A stretch of 32,935 bases of DNA, from the IMG/VR virus record IMGVR_UViG_3300021335_000054, positions 1 to 32,935 of that record; one strand, written 5' to 3'. Shown here piece by piece: positions 15,936 to 21,875 of the stretch. A program made the position numbers and the translations under genes. Each line of letters starts with the position of its first letter. The first letter of the stretch is position 1. Below the pieces are notes generated by a model, which saw only the letters and a list, made by a program, of their open reading frames with translations, was not told the DNA's origin and made no database searches. Source of the stretch: a virus.

Positions 15936-16375
15936 TACCATGTCTCCTCTGCTGGTGCGCTGCTCTTCTTGGCAACTTTGGTTACTTTGGGTGATGACAC
16001 GCTGGCTGCATTGCCATCGTCGTCTTCTGACGGCAGACCAAAGGCTGCTTGCAAACCATAACGCTTGGCGTAGGTAATGCCGCTGCCCATCTTCTGCGGG
16101 TCGGTATTGTCTTTGGTAAGCACAGGTGTGCGGCCAGTCATTGAGTCGCCAGACTCGTGCATGATTGTTGTGGTTACAAAGATGTGATGCTCATCGAAAT
16201 CGACAAGTTGGGTGAATGTCAGACCAACCTTGCCAGCTTCTGCGCGGACAGTCTCAATGACTTCCTCTAGGCTGGCATACTTGGACTTGAAGAAGGGATT
16301 GGCTGCACCCTTCTTGGCTGCTGCCCCACTGTCGTGGAACTTGATTAGCGCTGTGGCTAGATTCTTAGTCGTCAT
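15935..16375 (-). CDS. erf: ERF-family single-strand annealing protein
   Basis: This 146-residue protein has the ERF signature: NPFFKSKYASLEEVIETVR near the N-terminus and GSGITYAKRYGLQAAFGL at residues 97-114. ERF proteins anneal complementary single strands after an exonuclease has exposed them, and in P22 they circularise the incoming genome. The C-terminus (residues 118-146) is acidic then basic and shorter than in P22 Erf, which has an extra domain. It directly follows a YqaJ-type exonuclease, the classic two-component recombinase pair. The start is preceded by AAGGAGAACC. Confidence 0.9.
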   Translation of the reverse strand: MTTKNLATALIKFHDSGAAAKKGAANPFFKSKYASLEEVIETVRAEAGKVGLTFTQLVDFDEHHIFVTTTIMHESGDSMTGRTPVLTKDNTDPQKMGSGITYAKRYGLQAAFGLPSEDDDGNAASVSSPKVTKVAKKSSAPAEETW

Positions 16376-17168
16376 AGTGGTTCTCCTTTACTGCGATACG
16401 AAGTGATCCGCGCTTGTCGCGCTTGATGGTGAGGAGATCGCAGTACACCTCTCGCTCTCCATCGCCTACCATTGCCTTGAGATCGGCCTTGGCAGATTCA
16501 AATAACTGTGCATTGCCCTGCTGTTCGATGTAGTCATGGCACCGGCTGATGAACTCATTGTCACCAGACGCATCGCGCTTGACCATATCGTTGACAGGGA
16601 TCTTGTCTGTGTTGAGCGAGGCAACGTGGTTGCCGTACACCTCGTCAGCTTCTGCTGGCGGTGTGTCATCTACAACAAGTTGCCAGAATGTCTTGAGATG
16701 CACACGCATACGCTCGACGTAATCATCAGCGCGAGATACACGCACTGATTCCCAGCGTCTGTTGCCAAACAGGACTGACAGATAACATTCAGTGTAGTTG
16801 CCGACCCACATATAGAACTGGATCTGTGGCATGTACTGCTTGAGTACATTGTCGATAGTGTTGTTGTCGTAGGTATGTTTGCACTCGATTGGTGTGACGC
16901 CCTCGACAAGACCGTCAAGCATCCCCTTGCACGGCACACCGTCTACATCCAGTTTGATCTCATGCTGGCTGGCAGACACTTGCTTGCCTGTCTGCTGCTG
17001 AAACCAGTTGATGTTGAACTGTTCGGTGAATGTGCCAAGCTGCACTGGCAATACATCTGATAGATCGTCAGGCTTTTTGCGTCCTGTCTTCTCTTCCCAG
17101 AGTGATATCCAGTCACCTTGCATGATGCGGCGCATGTCGCTACCGCCGATAAATCCTATTCGGTTCAT
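16365..17168 (-). CDS. YqaJ-family (lambda exonuclease-like) recombination exonuclease
   Basis: A 267-residue PD-(D/E)XK nuclease. The motifs run in the expected order: FIGGSD near the N-terminus, LGTFTE with E49, GMLDG with D85, PIECKHT with E95 and K97 as the E-x-K pair, and QYMPQIQFYMWV with the Q-x-Q motif around residues 115-117. It would digest one strand from double-stranded ends to make single strands for the ERF protein. The frame is open 23 codons further upstream, but MNRIGF at 17168 has an AAGGAGAACC site six bases before it, and a promoter-operator just upstream. It overlaps the ERF gene by 11 bases. Confidence 0.88.
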   Translation of the reverse strand: MNRIGFIGGSDMRRIMQGDWISLWEEKTGRKKPDDLSDVLPVQLGTFTEQFNINWFQQQTGKQVSASQHEIKLDVDGVPCKGMLDGLVEGVTPIECKHTYDNNTIDNVLKQYMPQIQFYMWVGNYTECYLSVLFGNRRWESVRVSRADDYVERMRVHLKTFWQLVVDDTPPAEADEVYGNHVASLNTDKIPVNDMVKRDASGDNEFISRCHDYIEQQGNAQLFESAKADLKAMVGDGEREVYCDLLTIKRDKRGSLRIAVKENHYDD

Positions 17169-17187
17169 TTGGTTCTCCTTTGTATGT

Positions 17188-17216
17188 ATTCTACTGCGAG
17201 TATGCAGTAAGCGCAA
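17188..17216 (-). promoter_or_regulatory. Putative internal promoter with palindromic operator upstream of the exonuclease
   Basis: On the minus strand TTGCGC (17211-17216) and TAGAAT (17188-17193) are 17 bases apart. TAGAAT is a good -10; the -35 is weak. The 16-bp palindrome ACTGCGAGTATGCAGT (17193-17208) fills the space between them and matches the operator at 21245-21260 almost exactly. It lies at the 3' end of the upstream gene, about 20 bases from the exonuclease start. Binding of a repressor here would block the polymerase. Confidence 0.45.
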
Positions 17217-17829
17217 CCTTCTTGGATACAAGTGCATCCATTAGTTTCTGCCTCTTTTCTATGCGCCAATGGATATGCTTGTGGAACTCGGCGTATGCCG
17301 GCCAGAAGGTACACGACTCAGCGACCTTCTGGACGGCATACAGCACGATGTCCGCAGGATACTTTATCAGTTGTGATGTGAGCGACTTGATCCTGATTGT
17401 CTGATCTTCTGCTGTTTCGCCACTGGGCTTCACCACAAGCGTGGCAAGCATAGTTAGCTGCTTACCTATATCTTCTGGCGAGAGGGGTGTCAGTGACGCT
17501 TGTACGGCGTTTAACGCACGATCCAGTGACTGTTCGTCCTCACATTGTATGTCGTAGCGCAACAGTGTGATTTGTATGTCAGCATCACGAGGGAATCGTG
17601 TGCGTTCAACAGGACTAATCGTCAAGCCCGGCAAGGATGCCAGCGAAGTGACCAGATTGCTGTCCACCTTTGCCTGATCTTTTACTTCCAACAGACGAGC
17701 CACTGCTCGTTGCTGCTGATCCCCACTCAACTGCTTGACGACACCACTTTCTATAAGCGAGGTCAGGTCGTTTGAATGTGTTGCCTTTCGAGAGGTGGTG
17801 ATTGCGGAACTTATCTGTTTCAGCGTCAT
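17191..17829 (-). CDS. Unknown protein upstream of the recombination genes (212 aa)
   Basis: A soluble protein of mixed charge. The first 75 residues are polar (IESGVVKQLSGDQQQRAVARL, trimmed here to its central part) and encoded in a stretch also open for the preceding gene. The C-terminal half contains LIKYPADIVLYAVQKVAESC followed by TFWPAYAEFHKHIHWRIEKR. A pattern of this kind, x-P-x-D-(V/I)-x-x-A followed by W-P-x-x-x-E, occurs in phage proteins near replication genes, so a replication accessory or loader role is possible but unproven. There is no Walker motif. GGAG lies 12 bases before the ATG. It sits between a nuclease and the exonuclease gene. Confidence 0.65.
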   Translation of the reverse strand: MTLKQISSAITTSRKATHSNDLTSLIESGVVKQLSGDQQQRAVARLLEVKDQAKVDSNLVTSLASLPGLTISPVERTRFPRDADIQITLLRYDIQCEDEQSLDRALNAVQASLTPLSPEDIGKQLTMLATLVVKPSGETAEDQTIRIKSLTSQLIKYPADIVLYAVQKVAESCTFWPAYAEFHKHIHWRIEKRQKLMDALVSKKVALTAYSQ

Positions 17830-18244
17830 GGTTTATCTTTGCTCCTAACTTGTTATCAATGTCCTGTTTTAGATCAGAACTTGGTTGCCAATCTTCTGTA
17901 AGCCCTGACTTGGCTACTCTCTTTTTCTTTGTGAGCAGCGGGGCAATGTCTCGCTCGAACACATCGCCATCAAAGATTACCAGAGTTTTAGGCTTGCCGG
18001 TTTTGCGTTTGTAAAATGCAACGTCGCGCACAACAGTAAATGGATTGGGGAAGTTTGACTTGTCTCTGTATTTTACTTCCACCACCAACTCAAGTCGTCC
18101 GAGTTTCCAGATGATGTCGCCGGAGTATTCTCCTCCGAGTGCGCCTGAGAGGGGCTGGCGTTTGGCTGTGAAGCCGAGTTCTTGTAGCCAGTTGACGAAC
18201 CACCTTTCGTGGTAGTTTCCCTTGTCGCGATTCTTGTTTGCCAT
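17615..18244 (-). CDS. PD-(D/E)XK nuclease, Holliday-junction resolvase-like (209 aa, long overlapping tail)
   Basis: The first approximately 125 residues form a compact nuclease domain: GNYHERWFVNWLQELGF with E13, EYSGDI with D43, and LVVEVKYRD with E56 and K58. This order matches archaeal-type resolvase and VRR-like endonucleases that cut branched DNA, useful for resolving recombination intermediates before packaging. From residue 139 the frame runs for 215 bases inside the next gene and becomes Ser/Gly-rich (SAATSSGSSVGSKRSGKGG), so the tail may be poorly constrained. The start has AGGAGAACC six bases upstream. The nuclease assignment is good; the substrate is inferred. Confidence 0.75.
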   Translation of the reverse strand: MANKNRDKGNYHERWFVNWLQELGFTAKRQPLSGALGGEYSGDIIWKLGRLELVVEVKYRDKSNFPNPFTVVRDVAFYKRKTGKPKTLVIFDGDVFERDIAPLLTKKKRVAKSGLTEDWQPSSDLKQDIDNKLGAKINHDAETDKFRNHHLSKGNTFKRPDLAYRKWCRQAVEWGSAATSSGSSVGSKRSGKGGQQSGHFAGILAGLDD

Positions 18245-18405
18245 TGGTTCTCCTGATAGCAGTCAAGGCAGATTGTGTACCAAGACGGCGGGTTGATACC
18301 AGCAACAGGGCAGACAAACCAAGGTGTCACCACTCCACATGCTTCGCATGTCTGTGACTTGCCTTGATTAAGATTTTTTTTGATGCGTCTGTTTTTGGCT
18401 GGCAT
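18073..18405 (-). CDS. Small zinc-binding protein with overlapping tail (110 aa)
   Basis: Residues 1-60 contain a basic start (PAKNRRIKKNLNQGK) and cysteines C20, C23, C32, C46 and C49 arranged as CEAC, a spacer, and CLDC, a zinc-finger pattern seen in small phage DNA- or RNA-binding proteins. From residue 54 the frame overlaps the nuclease gene for 172 bases and becomes Ser/Thr/Asn-rich (TTTKGGSSTGYKNSASQPNA), suggesting that this part is only incidentally coding. The start overlaps the previous gene by 38 bases. The ATG is preceded by AACCA but no strong ribosome binding site. Confidence 0.55.
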   Translation of the reverse strand: MPAKNRRIKKNLNQGKSQTCEACGVVTPWFVCPVAGINPPSWYTICLDCYQENQWQTRIATRETTTKGGSSTGYKNSASQPNASPSQAHSEENTPATSSGNSDDLSWWWK

Positions 18406-18571
18406 TGGTTATATAATCAAACACGAGTTTAGCTGTTTCGTATCGTAACTCCTTGCCTTGCTTGGCTCTGTAATATGTTGAGTCGGGCAGCCCCGCTCTG
18501 ATGAAAGCATCTTTAAGCGGGACTCTGTGGCGTTTGGCTCTGTTAGTGAGCGTTGTCATGTAGCTTTTCAT
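18368..18571 (-). CDS. Small helix-turn-helix-like regulator (67 aa)
   Basis: The core (RAKRHRVPLKDAFIRAGLPD followed by STYYRAKQGKELRYETA) reads as a Cro/repressor-type helix-turn-helix with a turn at AGLPDSTYYR. I chose the ATG at 18571, which has AGGAG nine bases upstream. An ATG ten codons earlier (18601) directly follows the stop of the preceding gene and is the main alternative, giving 77 residues. The gene follows another HTH gene, so the two may form a regulatory pair controlling the leftward operon. Confidence 0.6.
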   Translation of the reverse strand: MKSYMTTLTNRAKRHRVPLKDAFIRAGLPDSTYYRAKQGKELRYETAKLVFDYITNASQKQTHQKKS

Positions 18572-18602
18572 GCAGGGATACTCCTGCAATGTCGCAGTCA
18601 TG

Positions 18603-18836
18603 TCAATCTTTGATGCGTATTGGCTTGAGTGTGTAGCCCAGATAGTTAAGAGCGGCTTCGATATCATTGACTCGTGGCGTGTGCGTAGTGCGCCACTTCC
18701 TCAATGTATCTCTGTGAAGGCCAACTCTTTCTGCAAGATCTATCTGGCAGCATCTTTGCTTGTGCATTTCTTTAAACAGAAACTGCACAACAGGGTTGCC
18801 ATTGGTAATGGCTGGTCGATATCTAAACTTCCGCAT
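18603..18836 (-). CDS. XRE/Cro-type helix-turn-helix protein (77 aa)
   Basis: Residues 29-50 form a classic helix-turn-helix (CCQIDLAERVGLHRDTLRKW): a first helix ending in LAERVGL, a turn, and a recognition helix HRDTLRKW. The size is that of lambda-type Cro proteins. The C-terminus (DIEAALNYLGYTLKPIRI) would form the rest of a five-helix domain or a short strand. It could bind the palindromic operators found at 21245 and 17193 and repress the leftward operon. That link is inferred. It overlaps the preceding wHTH gene by 14 bases. Confidence 0.72.
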   Translation of the reverse strand: MRKFRYRPAITNGNPVVQFLFKEMHKQRCCQIDLAERVGLHRDTLRKWRTTHTPRVNDIEAALNYLGYTLKPIRIKD

Positions 18837-19185
18837 CTTCTGTGTAGAACTCCTTTGCCCACATGATTAGTTGCTGGCGACCAGACTCACCTTTGCGTTT
18901 GCGATGGTCAGTAAAGATCAAGCCTTTCTCTTTGAGTTGCTTGTATCTAGCAGTGATTGTGCTGTATCGATGGTTCGGCAGGATGCGCAGCACATCGTCT
19001 GATATGCAGCCATCGGCAGAGAAGCTGGTGATTGCAGCTAATACAATGCGTTCCATCTTGCTGACATCAAGCTGCTCGGCAGCGTCATGGCTGGTGCTTG
19101 GGTCATCACGACGAGCCAGCTTGTATGCTGGTGTCTCTGGAAACTCTGGCTGGTCTAGTCCCAGCTTGTCAAACAGATCGTTCAT
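18823..19185 (-). CDS. Winged-helix DNA-binding-like protein (120 aa)
   Basis: RRDDPSTSHDAAEQLDVSKM is a motif I associate with a family of phage winged-helix proteins (D-P-x-T-S-H-x-A-A). It is followed by a winged-helix-like unit: LAAITSFSADGCISDDVLRI, then STITARYKQLKEKGLI as recognition helix, and a basic strand pair (DHRKRKGESGRQQLIMW). It may be a transcription factor or an accessory protein of replication. The start has AGGAGAACC upstream and lies within the last 17 bases of the preceding gene. Confidence 0.7.
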   Translation of the reverse strand: MNDLFDKLGLDQPEFPETPAYKLARRDDPSTSHDAAEQLDVSKMERIVLAAITSFSADGCISDDVLRILPNHRYSTITARYKQLKEKGLIFTDHRKRKGESGRQQLIMWAKEFYTEDAEV

Positions 19186-19348
19186 TGATTGGTTCTCCTA
19201 GTTTCTGATTGATAAACATGACACACGCGTCGTGTTTGTATTCTAATCGACGCCAGTCTTGTTCAGTGTAGTGGTCACGATCTTTGAGTTGTATCTCAAA
19301 GTGGGTGGCGATTGAGTCCATCAGGTAATGATACAATTCGTATCTCAT
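19169..19348 (-). CDS. Small early protein of unknown function (59 aa)
   Basis: The start MRYELYHYLMDS at 19348 shares a base with the upstream stop (TGATG) and has GGAGAACC in front of it, the leader shared by other genes here. Two earlier in-frame ATGs (19360 and 19372) would overlap the previous gene. The protein is helical and charged with many aromatic residues (HYTEQDWRRLEYKHDA) and has no recognised domain. Its 3' end contains the ribosome binding site of the next gene. Confidence 0.58.
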   Translation of the reverse strand: MRYELYHYLMDSIATHFEIQLKDRDHYTEQDWRRLEYKHDACVMFINQKLGEPINERSV

Positions 19349-19563
19349 CAGGTTCTCCATTTGCGTCTCCATAACTCAGGCCATACCGAGTGTTTGCCTA
19401 TTGCTGGCTTCTTAATAACCGATGGCCTGATGTGTACTTCGTCTCCTTGTGACTTGTTGCCTTGGTATTGTTCTTCTTGGAAATGAATATCGACTGGTCC
19501 AAAGAACATAGTGTCAAAGTCAGGGTCTATGACTGTGTGATACTTCCACTTTGTGTTTGCCAT
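19348..19563 (-). CDS. Small early protein of unknown function (71 aa)
   Basis: A 71-residue protein with an aromatic and acidic N-terminal half (YHTVIDPDFDTMFFGPVDIH) and a basic end (HSVWPELWRRKWRT). There is no recognised domain. GGAG lies eight bases before the ATG. It is embedded in the leftward operon, overlapping the previous gene by 37 bases and the next by one. Its real existence is supported by the start-stop coupling on its 3' side and the good ribosome binding site. Confidence 0.55.
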   Translation of the reverse strand: MANTKWKYHTVIDPDFDTMFFGPVDIHFQEEQYQGNKSQGDEVHIRPSVIKKPAIGKHSVWPELWRRKWRT

Positions 19564-19787
19564 TCGTCTATCTCCAAAGCTGTCTCAAGAGCATCATCAT
19601 CTGATCTTGCGTAGACTTGTTGATACACAATGTAAGACTGCATCACGACTAGATGATCGCTATCACAGTGGGGGCAGAAGCCCCCGCTGTCTTCGCTGTA
19701 GTGTTTGAGATCATGATAGTGTTCGATCTGCGCTTCGCAATCTTGACACTCATAATACTCACGGCTCAAGGTGTGGAATGTAGTCAT
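19527..19787 (-). CDS. Zinc-ribbon protein (86 aa)
   Basis: Cysteines C14 and C17 (YECQDCEAQ) and C38 and C41 (GFCPHCDSD) are spaced as a four-cysteine zinc ribbon, with His/Tyr-rich sequence between. The C-terminal half is helical and acidic (DDDALETALEIDEWQ). Small zinc ribbons of this sort occur often in early phage operons and can bind nucleic acid or host proteins. GGAGGA lies immediately upstream of the ATG at correct spacing. The target is unknown. Confidence 0.65.
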   Translation of the reverse strand: MTTFHTLSREYYECQDCEAQIEHYHDLKHYSEDSGGFCPHCDSDHLVVMQSYIVYQQVYARSDDDALETALEIDEWQTQSGSITQS

Positions 19788-19977
19788 CCAATTCCTCCAT
19801 TGGATTGGCTGCCTCCCATGCTTTGGTCGCGCGATCTATAAATTTCTTGCGATCAAAGCGTGGGTTGGTTGCTGCTAGTTTGTCAGCCATCTCCTGTATT
19901 TTTGACGGCCAAGGCAAGAGTGGTGCCACATTGTCTGCAATGTATTCAAAGTGGCGTTGCTGCATGAGCGACATCAT
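19759..19977 (-). CDS. Small conserved-type early protein (72 aa)
   Basis: The pattern ADNVAPLLPWPSKIQEMADK followed by TNPRFDRKKFIDRATKAWE is one I recognise as recurring in small proteins of marine phages (PWP...A-x-x-L-x-x-TNPRF). It looks helical and soluble. No function is known. AGAGGTG precedes the ATG. It overlaps its neighbours by four and 29 bases. Confidence 0.62.
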   Translation of the reverse strand: MMSLMQQRHFEYIADNVAPLLPWPSKIQEMADKLAATNPRFDRKKFIDRATKAWEAANPMEELDDYIPHLEP

Positions 19978-20183
19978 TTCACCTCTTTGATTGATGGGTT
20001 AATTGGTTCGGCAACGAATCGGTCAAGCGACTCGTGATACTTGTTGCTGATGCTGTTCAGCGAGTGAAGGGCTGTCTCAACATCGTAGCGAAAGGCATCC
20101 TTGCCTGTATCGTTGATGTTGTCTTTGGCCCTGTCGAGGAGGCCGATGGCCCCCTCTATCAATACGATGAATGGTGTTGACAT
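19974..20183 (-). CDS. Small helical early protein (69 aa)
   Basis: A 69-residue protein, mostly helical (LIEGAIGLLDRAKDNINDTG and VETALHSLNSISNKYHESLD). AGGAGAC precedes the ATG. It directly follows the DUF932 gene with an eight-base gap and overlaps the next gene by four bases, so it is translated as part of the same message. No domain is recognised. Confidence 0.6.
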   Translation of the reverse strand: MSTPFIVLIEGAIGLLDRAKDNINDTGKDAFRYDVETALHSLNSISNKYHESLDRFVAEPINPSIKEVK

Positions 20184-20191
20184 GATGTCTC

Positions 20192-21043
20192 CTAGACTCT
20201 GTGCCAGTTGGCTGGCTTCAGTGCTTTGATAAGTAGGTTCTCACGATTGCGTCTAGCAACGTGCGGTGTGTTGGTGTCACCAGTATGCGTAGACCAGTGG
20301 GTGCAAGCGTTGTACAAAGCCCACTTGTTTTGACCGAGTTGAACTTTCTCTTTGTTCCACTGGCGGCAAAGCTGTTGGTAACGAGTCCAATTTATTTTGA
20401 GGCTTGCATCTTGTGTTGGGTAACGACACAGCTTCATCTTGAAGAACAAGAAGGCTGTCTCGTCATCAACGCTGGTTGTCATCCAGCTTTGATACACATC
20501 CTTGTCTTGCATGAATGTCTCAAGGCCAGCAACAATCTTGGTGGTGCTGCCTTTGACATTCACATTGGTGGTGTGCTTGGCCCATGTGTTAGCCACAGTC
20601 ATGGCATTGGTGCAGCCATTCTTGCACCAGAGCCTGTGACCACGACTGGTTTGCTGAAATGCCCAGCTTCCATCGTAGCTGTTGTAAAACAGGATCTCGT
20701 GCTTGATGACATCGCCAACGTCAGGTTCGATGACCAGATCGTTGAACAAGAATCGACCACGCATCTTGGCTCCGTTGTCGAGTGTATCGATAGTCAAGTC
20801 ATAGTCACGGCTGATGCCTGACTCATGCACAGCATCAACCATTGCGCTGACCACAGTCATGTTGGTGATTGGCTTGTACTTTTTTCCGTGAACACCCAGC
20901 ACTTGATTGGTGTCAGTGCGCACGACTGCTCGTGCCATATTTTCTGGCACCTCAACATTGTCAGTGTGGATTGATGATGCGTGTAGGCTGCACATCTCAA
21001 CTGGGAAATGCCACAGGTCTTCTTTGATAATAGTTCCGTCCAT
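20192..21043 (-). CDS. DUF932 family protein (283 aa)
   Basis: The order of motifs fits DUF932 (phage/plasmid-like protein): an N-terminal RAVVRTDTNQVLGVHGKKYK followed by PITN, a middle KMRGRFLF...ILFYNSYDGSWAFQQTSRGH, an RLWCKNGCTNAM motif, and a C-terminal NKWALYNACTHWSTHT. The family is common in phages and plasmids, where it is expressed early; its biochemical role is not settled. It is the second gene of the leftward operon and by far the largest protein of the early half. AAGGAGAACC lies six bases before the ATG. Confidence 0.82.
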   Translation of the reverse strand: MDGTIIKEDLWHFPVEMCSLHASSIHTDNVEVPENMARAVVRTDTNQVLGVHGKKYKPITNMTVVSAMVDAVHESGISRDYDLTIDTLDNGAKMRGRFLFNDLVIEPDVGDVIKHEILFYNSYDGSWAFQQTSRGHRLWCKNGCTNAMTVANTWAKHTTNVNVKGSTTKIVAGLETFMQDKDVYQSWMTTSVDDETAFLFFKMKLCRYPTQDASLKINWTRYQQLCRQWNKEKVQLGQNKWALYNACTHWSTHTGDTNTPHVARRNRENLLIKALKPANWHRV

Positions 21044-21061
21044 TTTGGTTCTCCTTGTTGG

Positions 21062-21232
21062 CTACTCAGCCATTGTGCGGACAATGCCGCCGATGAAGGC
21101 GACACATATGCCGCCGATAAGACATGTGATCTGAAAGAAGAAAGCGCTGTTGTCCATTGGCTCAGCCATTGATGTGCCAAAGATCAGAGCGAACATGCCG
21201 ATTCCGATGAGAAAGTTTGATAGAAGTTTCAT
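21062..21232 (-). CDS. Two-helix small membrane protein, first gene of the leftward operon (56 aa)
   Basis: Reading the minus strand from the ATG at 21232 gives 56 residues with two hydrophobic segments: residues 3-21 (LLSNFLIGIGMFALIFGTS) and 31-51 (FFFQITCLIGGICVAFIGGI), separated by AEPMDN and ending in RTMAE. A very strong ribosome binding site (AAGGAGG) lies seven bases upstream, and a promoter-operator a further few bases upstream, so it would be the first and probably most highly made early protein. A membrane role such as superinfection exclusion or membrane anchoring of replication is possible, but not shown. Confidence 0.65.
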   Translation of the reverse strand: MKLLSNFLIGIGMFALIFGTSMAEPMDNSAFFFQITCLIGGICVAFIGGIVRTMAE

Positions 21233-21244
21233 TTTTTCCTCCTT

Positions 21245-21260
21245 ACTGCATACTTGCAGT
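21245..21260. promoter_or_regulatory. Palindromic operator of the leftward promoter
   Basis: ACTGCA-TACT-TGCAGT is a perfect 6-bp inverted repeat around a 4-base centre. It overlaps the -10 element of the putative leftward promoter. A copy matching 19 of 20 bases over the extended site lies at 17192-17211. Additional GCAGT half-sites follow at 21264-21268 and 21287-21291. It is probably bound by one of the operon's own helix-turn-helix proteins. Confidence 0.6.
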
Positions 21261-21285
21261 ATAGCAGTGATTTTGTTGGTTGCAA
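21258..21285 (-). promoter_or_regulatory. Putative sigma-70-type promoter of the leftward (early) operon
   Basis: On the minus strand TTGCAA (21280-21285) and TATACT (21258-21263) are separated by 16 bases. The -10 matches the consensus at five of six positions and the -35 at four. Transcription would start near 21251, leaving a leader of about 19 bases with the strong AAGGAGG site of the first gene. The position between a terminator (21333-21366) and the first gene is as expected. Confidence 0.5.
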
Positions 21286-21332
21286 CGCAGTTATATGGCC
21301 GTTCTTAGGCGGTGCTGCGGCTGCATACCGGT

Positions 21333-21366
21333 CAAAGAAAAAGCCCCGCAGCCGAAGCTGCGAGGC
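21333..21366 (-). terminator. Rho-independent terminator of the isolated 141-aa gene
   Basis: On the minus strand GCCTCGCAGC-TTCG-GCTGCGGGGC (21343-21366) forms a 10-bp stem with one G-U pair and a very stable UUCG tetraloop, followed directly by TTTTTCTTT. It lies 12 bases after the stop of the 141-aa gene and separates it from the main leftward operon. Confidence 0.88.
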
Positions 21367-21378
21367 TGTGTCAGCCGG

Positions 21379-21804
21379 TTAAGCTGACTTGGAGAAGAAG
21401 GAACCGGCATCTGCGGTGGCTGCTGCGTTCTGCTTGGCAGTTGCAACCTCATCTGGGAACATCTGCTGTTGCGCTTGCTTGAGGTAAGTGAGCATCTCTT
21501 CTGAGACGCTCTGCTGATCGTTGTGCCAGTTCCAGTCCCGCTCCCACTGGAGGAGTTGTGCGGCATCGAAGGCTGGCGCACCCTCGACATCGCCGTGTCT
21601 GTTGGCGTTCATCTCAACGCCCTTGTCGAAGATCTGTGTCTTGATCTCTTCCTTCTTGTTGATCGACCATTCCAGATGATCGATGAACTTCTGAATGTGG
21701 TACTGAACTGATCTGTTTGTTGTGTTGTTTTGTTCAACAGCAGCAAGAGAAAAGATGGTGGTCAGGTTCTTGGCAAGTCCATTTACATTTGATTGCTTTG
21801 ACAT
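21379..21804 (-). CDS. Isolated leftward gene, unknown function (141 aa)
   Basis: A soluble, helical protein (NTTNRSVQYHIQKFIDHLEW and QLLQWERDWNWHNDQQSVSE) with a polar, Ala-rich C-terminus ending in SFFSKSA. No domain is recognised. It stands apart as a single-gene unit: its own terminator lies downstream, a 5'-leader hairpin (21825-21841) and a large structured region lie upstream, and AAGGAGTG is well spaced from the ATG. That layout suggests strong, separately controlled expression, perhaps the first gene made after infection. Confidence 0.72.
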   Translation of the reverse strand: MSKQSNVNGLAKNLTTIFSLAAVEQNNTTNRSVQYHIQKFIDHLEWSINKKEEIKTQIFDKGVEMNANRHGDVEGAPAFDAAQLLQWERDWNWHNDQQSVSEEMLTYLKQAQQQMFPDEVATAKQNAAATADAGSFFSKSA

Positions 21805-21824
21805 TAGTCACTCCTTAGCAAAGA

Positions 21825-21841
21825 GGCGAGACGATCCCGCC
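21825..21841 (-). promoter_or_regulatory. Leader hairpin in front of the 141-aa gene
   Basis: On the minus strand GGCGGGA-TCG-TCTCGCC forms a 7-bp stem with one G-U pair and a three-base loop. It ends a few bases before the AAGGAGTG ribosome binding site of the 21379-21804 gene and could stabilise the message or tune its translation. Confidence 0.4.
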
Positions 21842-21875
21842 TTACGAACAACCCGCAATCACAGTAGCCTCTGCA

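Noticed and set aside
20261-20821. A 186-codon open frame antisense to the DUF932 gene
   Set aside because: The DUF932 frame is well supported on the other strand; the antisense protein has no motif and no start signal.
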